This document shows positions 62,201-64,000 of a stretch of DNA of 64,000 bases, one piece after another. The notes under the pieces were generated by a model. That model worked only from the letters and a program-made list of their open reading frames with translations. It was not told the origin of the DNA and ran no database searches. Both the position numbers and the translations under genes were made by a program. Positions within the stretch are counted from its first letter, which is position 1. The number at the start of each line of letters is the position of its first letter. The stretch is from NCBI GenBank assembly GCA_015657535.1, contig JADHZB010002023.1, positions 2,540 to 66,539 of the forward strand, given 5' to 3'. Source of the DNA: Nephromyces sp. MM_2019. Lineage: Eukaryota > Apicomplexa > Aconoidasida > Nephromycida.

Positions 62201-64000
62201 AATGAAAGAAAGTTGTTTCATTCACAAATATTATTATAAATTTGTTTATATTCAAGTCTTCAAAAGGAAATGTGTATTATTTGATTCGTATTACCGCTCC
62301 ATCTGTACAGAACGCATTGTTGGGGCATTTTATAGGCCCTGATGAATCCTTACAATAATATGTGTTGGGGCAATCTAATGGTTCTATTGTTCCATATTCA
62401 GAACAAATTTTTCCTAAGGAAATATATAATGTTAACTCAATAGTTTTAAACTTAGGGATAGAGTATAGGTGATTTATTTAAGCTTAAAATATAAGTTATA
62501 TAATAAAAATAATATATATAATAGAAATATCAAAATTGATGTTAAATTTAAGGATTTAACAGCTTAGAATTTTTTATTTATGTAAAGAAAATTGATTAAG
62601 TTACCTGGTGGGCATGGTAAGCAATCGATTGAGCCAAGATTCATTGTAAAGGTCCCAGGTTTACATAGAATGGGTTCAGGTGAGTTGGCTGGGCACATTG
62701 AGCCAGCTGGGCAAGCTTGCTTAGTCAAGCTTGAAGTTTCTAAGATTCAGTAGAAGTATGTTATTAATTTAGTTCAAACTTATGTGTGTAAGGTCTATTT
62801 ACTTTCAGGGCAATAGTAACCAGCAGGGCATGCATCACATGTGGCTGAGCCTTCATTATTAGTGAAGGTACCAGGGATACAATTCAAGTGTAGGCTTGTC
62901 CCACTGGGGCAATATGTTCCAGCAGGGCACATGTCACCATTATCTAATTCTAAGGATTGAGGCCTATATGAAGAAGATCCTTCTAAACATCTAAATCCAC
63001 TATGACACATTATCATTTGGTCTTGTAAACAGGACCATCCTTCTGGACACATTTGACATCTATTATCATTAGTTGTAGAGTCTTGATTTGTTCGTTTTCC
63101 AAAGGGACACATTTCATATCTCAGTGAATTTTCTGGGCAGAAATAGGGAGCTGGACAGCTATAAAATCAAATATTGGTGTCAATCAATATAAGGATATGT
63201 TTGTATAATTCTTATCCTAACTCAAAAACTTTCAAAGTCAACTTTGTTTCACTTTCATCATATGTCTTATCAATAACTGATTGAGAGGGATATACTTCAC
63301 AAAATTTCCCAGCTTCACAAATCAATTGGTCATCCATATATTCGATGGTCAATGTATTGAGTATTTTAAATAAACTATTTTCAATATTCGATTCCATATA
63401 TTCAATGCTCAGTGTAAATGTATATAATGGTTGAATTATAATTGGCGATGAATTGTATGGACACTTAAATCCATGAGGGCAAGGAAAGCAATCCCTTGAG
63501 CCTTTAAAAGGGTTATAAGACCTATTTCAAGAATATATCATGTTGATATAAATTATGTATATATATATTTATCTAATTAACTATACCCTTCATTGCAAAT
63601 AAATGATCTTGAATTTTGATCGGGGCAATATGATCCAATAGGACAAGGAACTCCTTTATTGGTCTGTTATATATATCCAAGATGAATATTATTAAGTATA
63701 AGTTTAAAATTGTTGAGTATATAATGTTTGAGTAAAAGTTAAGTTTGTTAAGTATAAGATGAAGTTTGATACATATAAATTGAACAATGCTAAATATAAG
63801 ATGAATATTGTTAAGTTTAAGATCAAAATTGTCGAGTATAAGATGAAATTTTTTAAGTATAATTTGAAAATTTTTATTCGATTGAACTGTAAAGTATAGT
63901 ATGAACATTGCGAAGCAAGTTAGAGGTCAATTTTACCTTAGAACCCTCAGGGCATAGGTAGCCTATTTCACATAAACCAGATGTTTCTTTCAAACCAAAA
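53275..64000 (-). CDS. Giant GCC2/GCC3 cysteine-rich type I membrane protein, 5' end beyond window
   Basis: At least 38 exons and 2,478 residues lie in the window; the start is to the right of 64000. Exon ends, 5' to 3': >64000-63937, 63663-63587, 63521-63222, 63158-62803, 62739-62605, 62413-62295, 62173-61969, 61812-61762, 61705-61414, 61353-61203, 61075-60950, 60893-60734, 60668-60424, 60269-60125, 60060-59864, 59787-59663, 59534-59282, 59169-58793, 58736-58403 and nineteen more to 53325-53275. The first ~1,125 visible residues are tandem GCC2/GCC3 modules with the CP-x-G-x-YC signature (CPIGSYCPD, CPAGTYCPSG, CPIGQYCPT). One membrane helix lies at 58657-58580 (GFTFSFLAFFLIIFVVIIVL). About 1,300 cytoplasmic residues follow, mostly helical and coiled-coil-like (e.g. 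KMISQYESLIQEILKKLAP) with no recognised domain. Such ectodomains occur in secreted and surface proteins across Apicomplexa. Several junctions in the cytoplasmic part (near 56201, 55948, 53851) were chosen only by phase. Confidence 0.85.

Overview
The window is nuclear DNA of a protist, almost certainly an apicomplexan. It is very AT-rich (roughly 70% by eye). Genes are cut into many short exons by small AT-rich GT-AG introns, mostly about 60-120 bp. Lineage clues are an apicomplexan-style histone H2A, an ApiAT/SLC43-type MFS transporter, and a huge GCC2/GCC3 cysteine-rich membrane protein. Ku70 is present, although NHEJ Ku proteins are generally reported missing from Plasmodium, piroplasms and Cryptosporidium. 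A ribosome recycling factor carries an N-terminal leader that looks like a bipartite plastid-targeting signal. Together these favour a coccidian-like or other apicoplast-bearing lineage over Cryptosporidium. The species is not identified.

Layout. 1-355: TG-rich tandem repeats. 403-4335 (-): an 11-exon SLC35/DMT-like transporter whose last intron holds a 23-bp minisatellite. 4336-7902: no gene seen. 7903-18167 (+): four genes, namely a probable mitochondrial membrane protein, an MRG-like protein, an orphan, and an ApiAT-like transporter with its own intronic minisatellite. 18722-22339 (-): Ku70 with C-terminal SAP domain, divergent from 22811-25223 (+): the tRNA 2'-O-methyltransferase TRM13. 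25770-31126: a mobile-element zone with a broken, GC-rich Ty3/gypsy-type integrase and two ~735-bp inverted copies of one sequence, each ending about 20 bp upstream of a tRNA gene (Arg-UCG and Lys-CUU). I read these two copies as solo LTRs.

31127-33391 (-): a secreted or organellar FKBP-like plus CS-domain protein. 34134-34789 (-): a NIFK-like RRM protein with a possible one-base frameshift. 36237-36982 (-): an orphan. 38154-38534 (+): intronless histone H2A. 38856-40516 (-): snurportin-1. 41500-42671 (+): ribosome recycling factor. 43054-44528 (-): RPA43-like RNA polymerase I subunit. 45643-47593 (+): ZNHIT2-like HIT zinc-finger protein. 49306-52779 (+): Hsp110. 53275-64000 (-, 5' end outside the window): a GCC2/GCC3 type I membrane protein, with 38 exons and 2,478 residues visible.

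The genes do not form an operon-like unit. Shared themes are RNA processing and the transcription machinery (TRM13, RPA43, ZNHIT2, snurportin, NIFK-like), genome maintenance (Ku70, H2A, MRG-like), transport (DMT, MFS) and organelles (RRF, the 280-residue protein). Exon models were assembled by hand by matching reading phase across GT-AG introns. In every multi-exon gene the phases close and end in a stop codon, which is the main evidence that the models are right.
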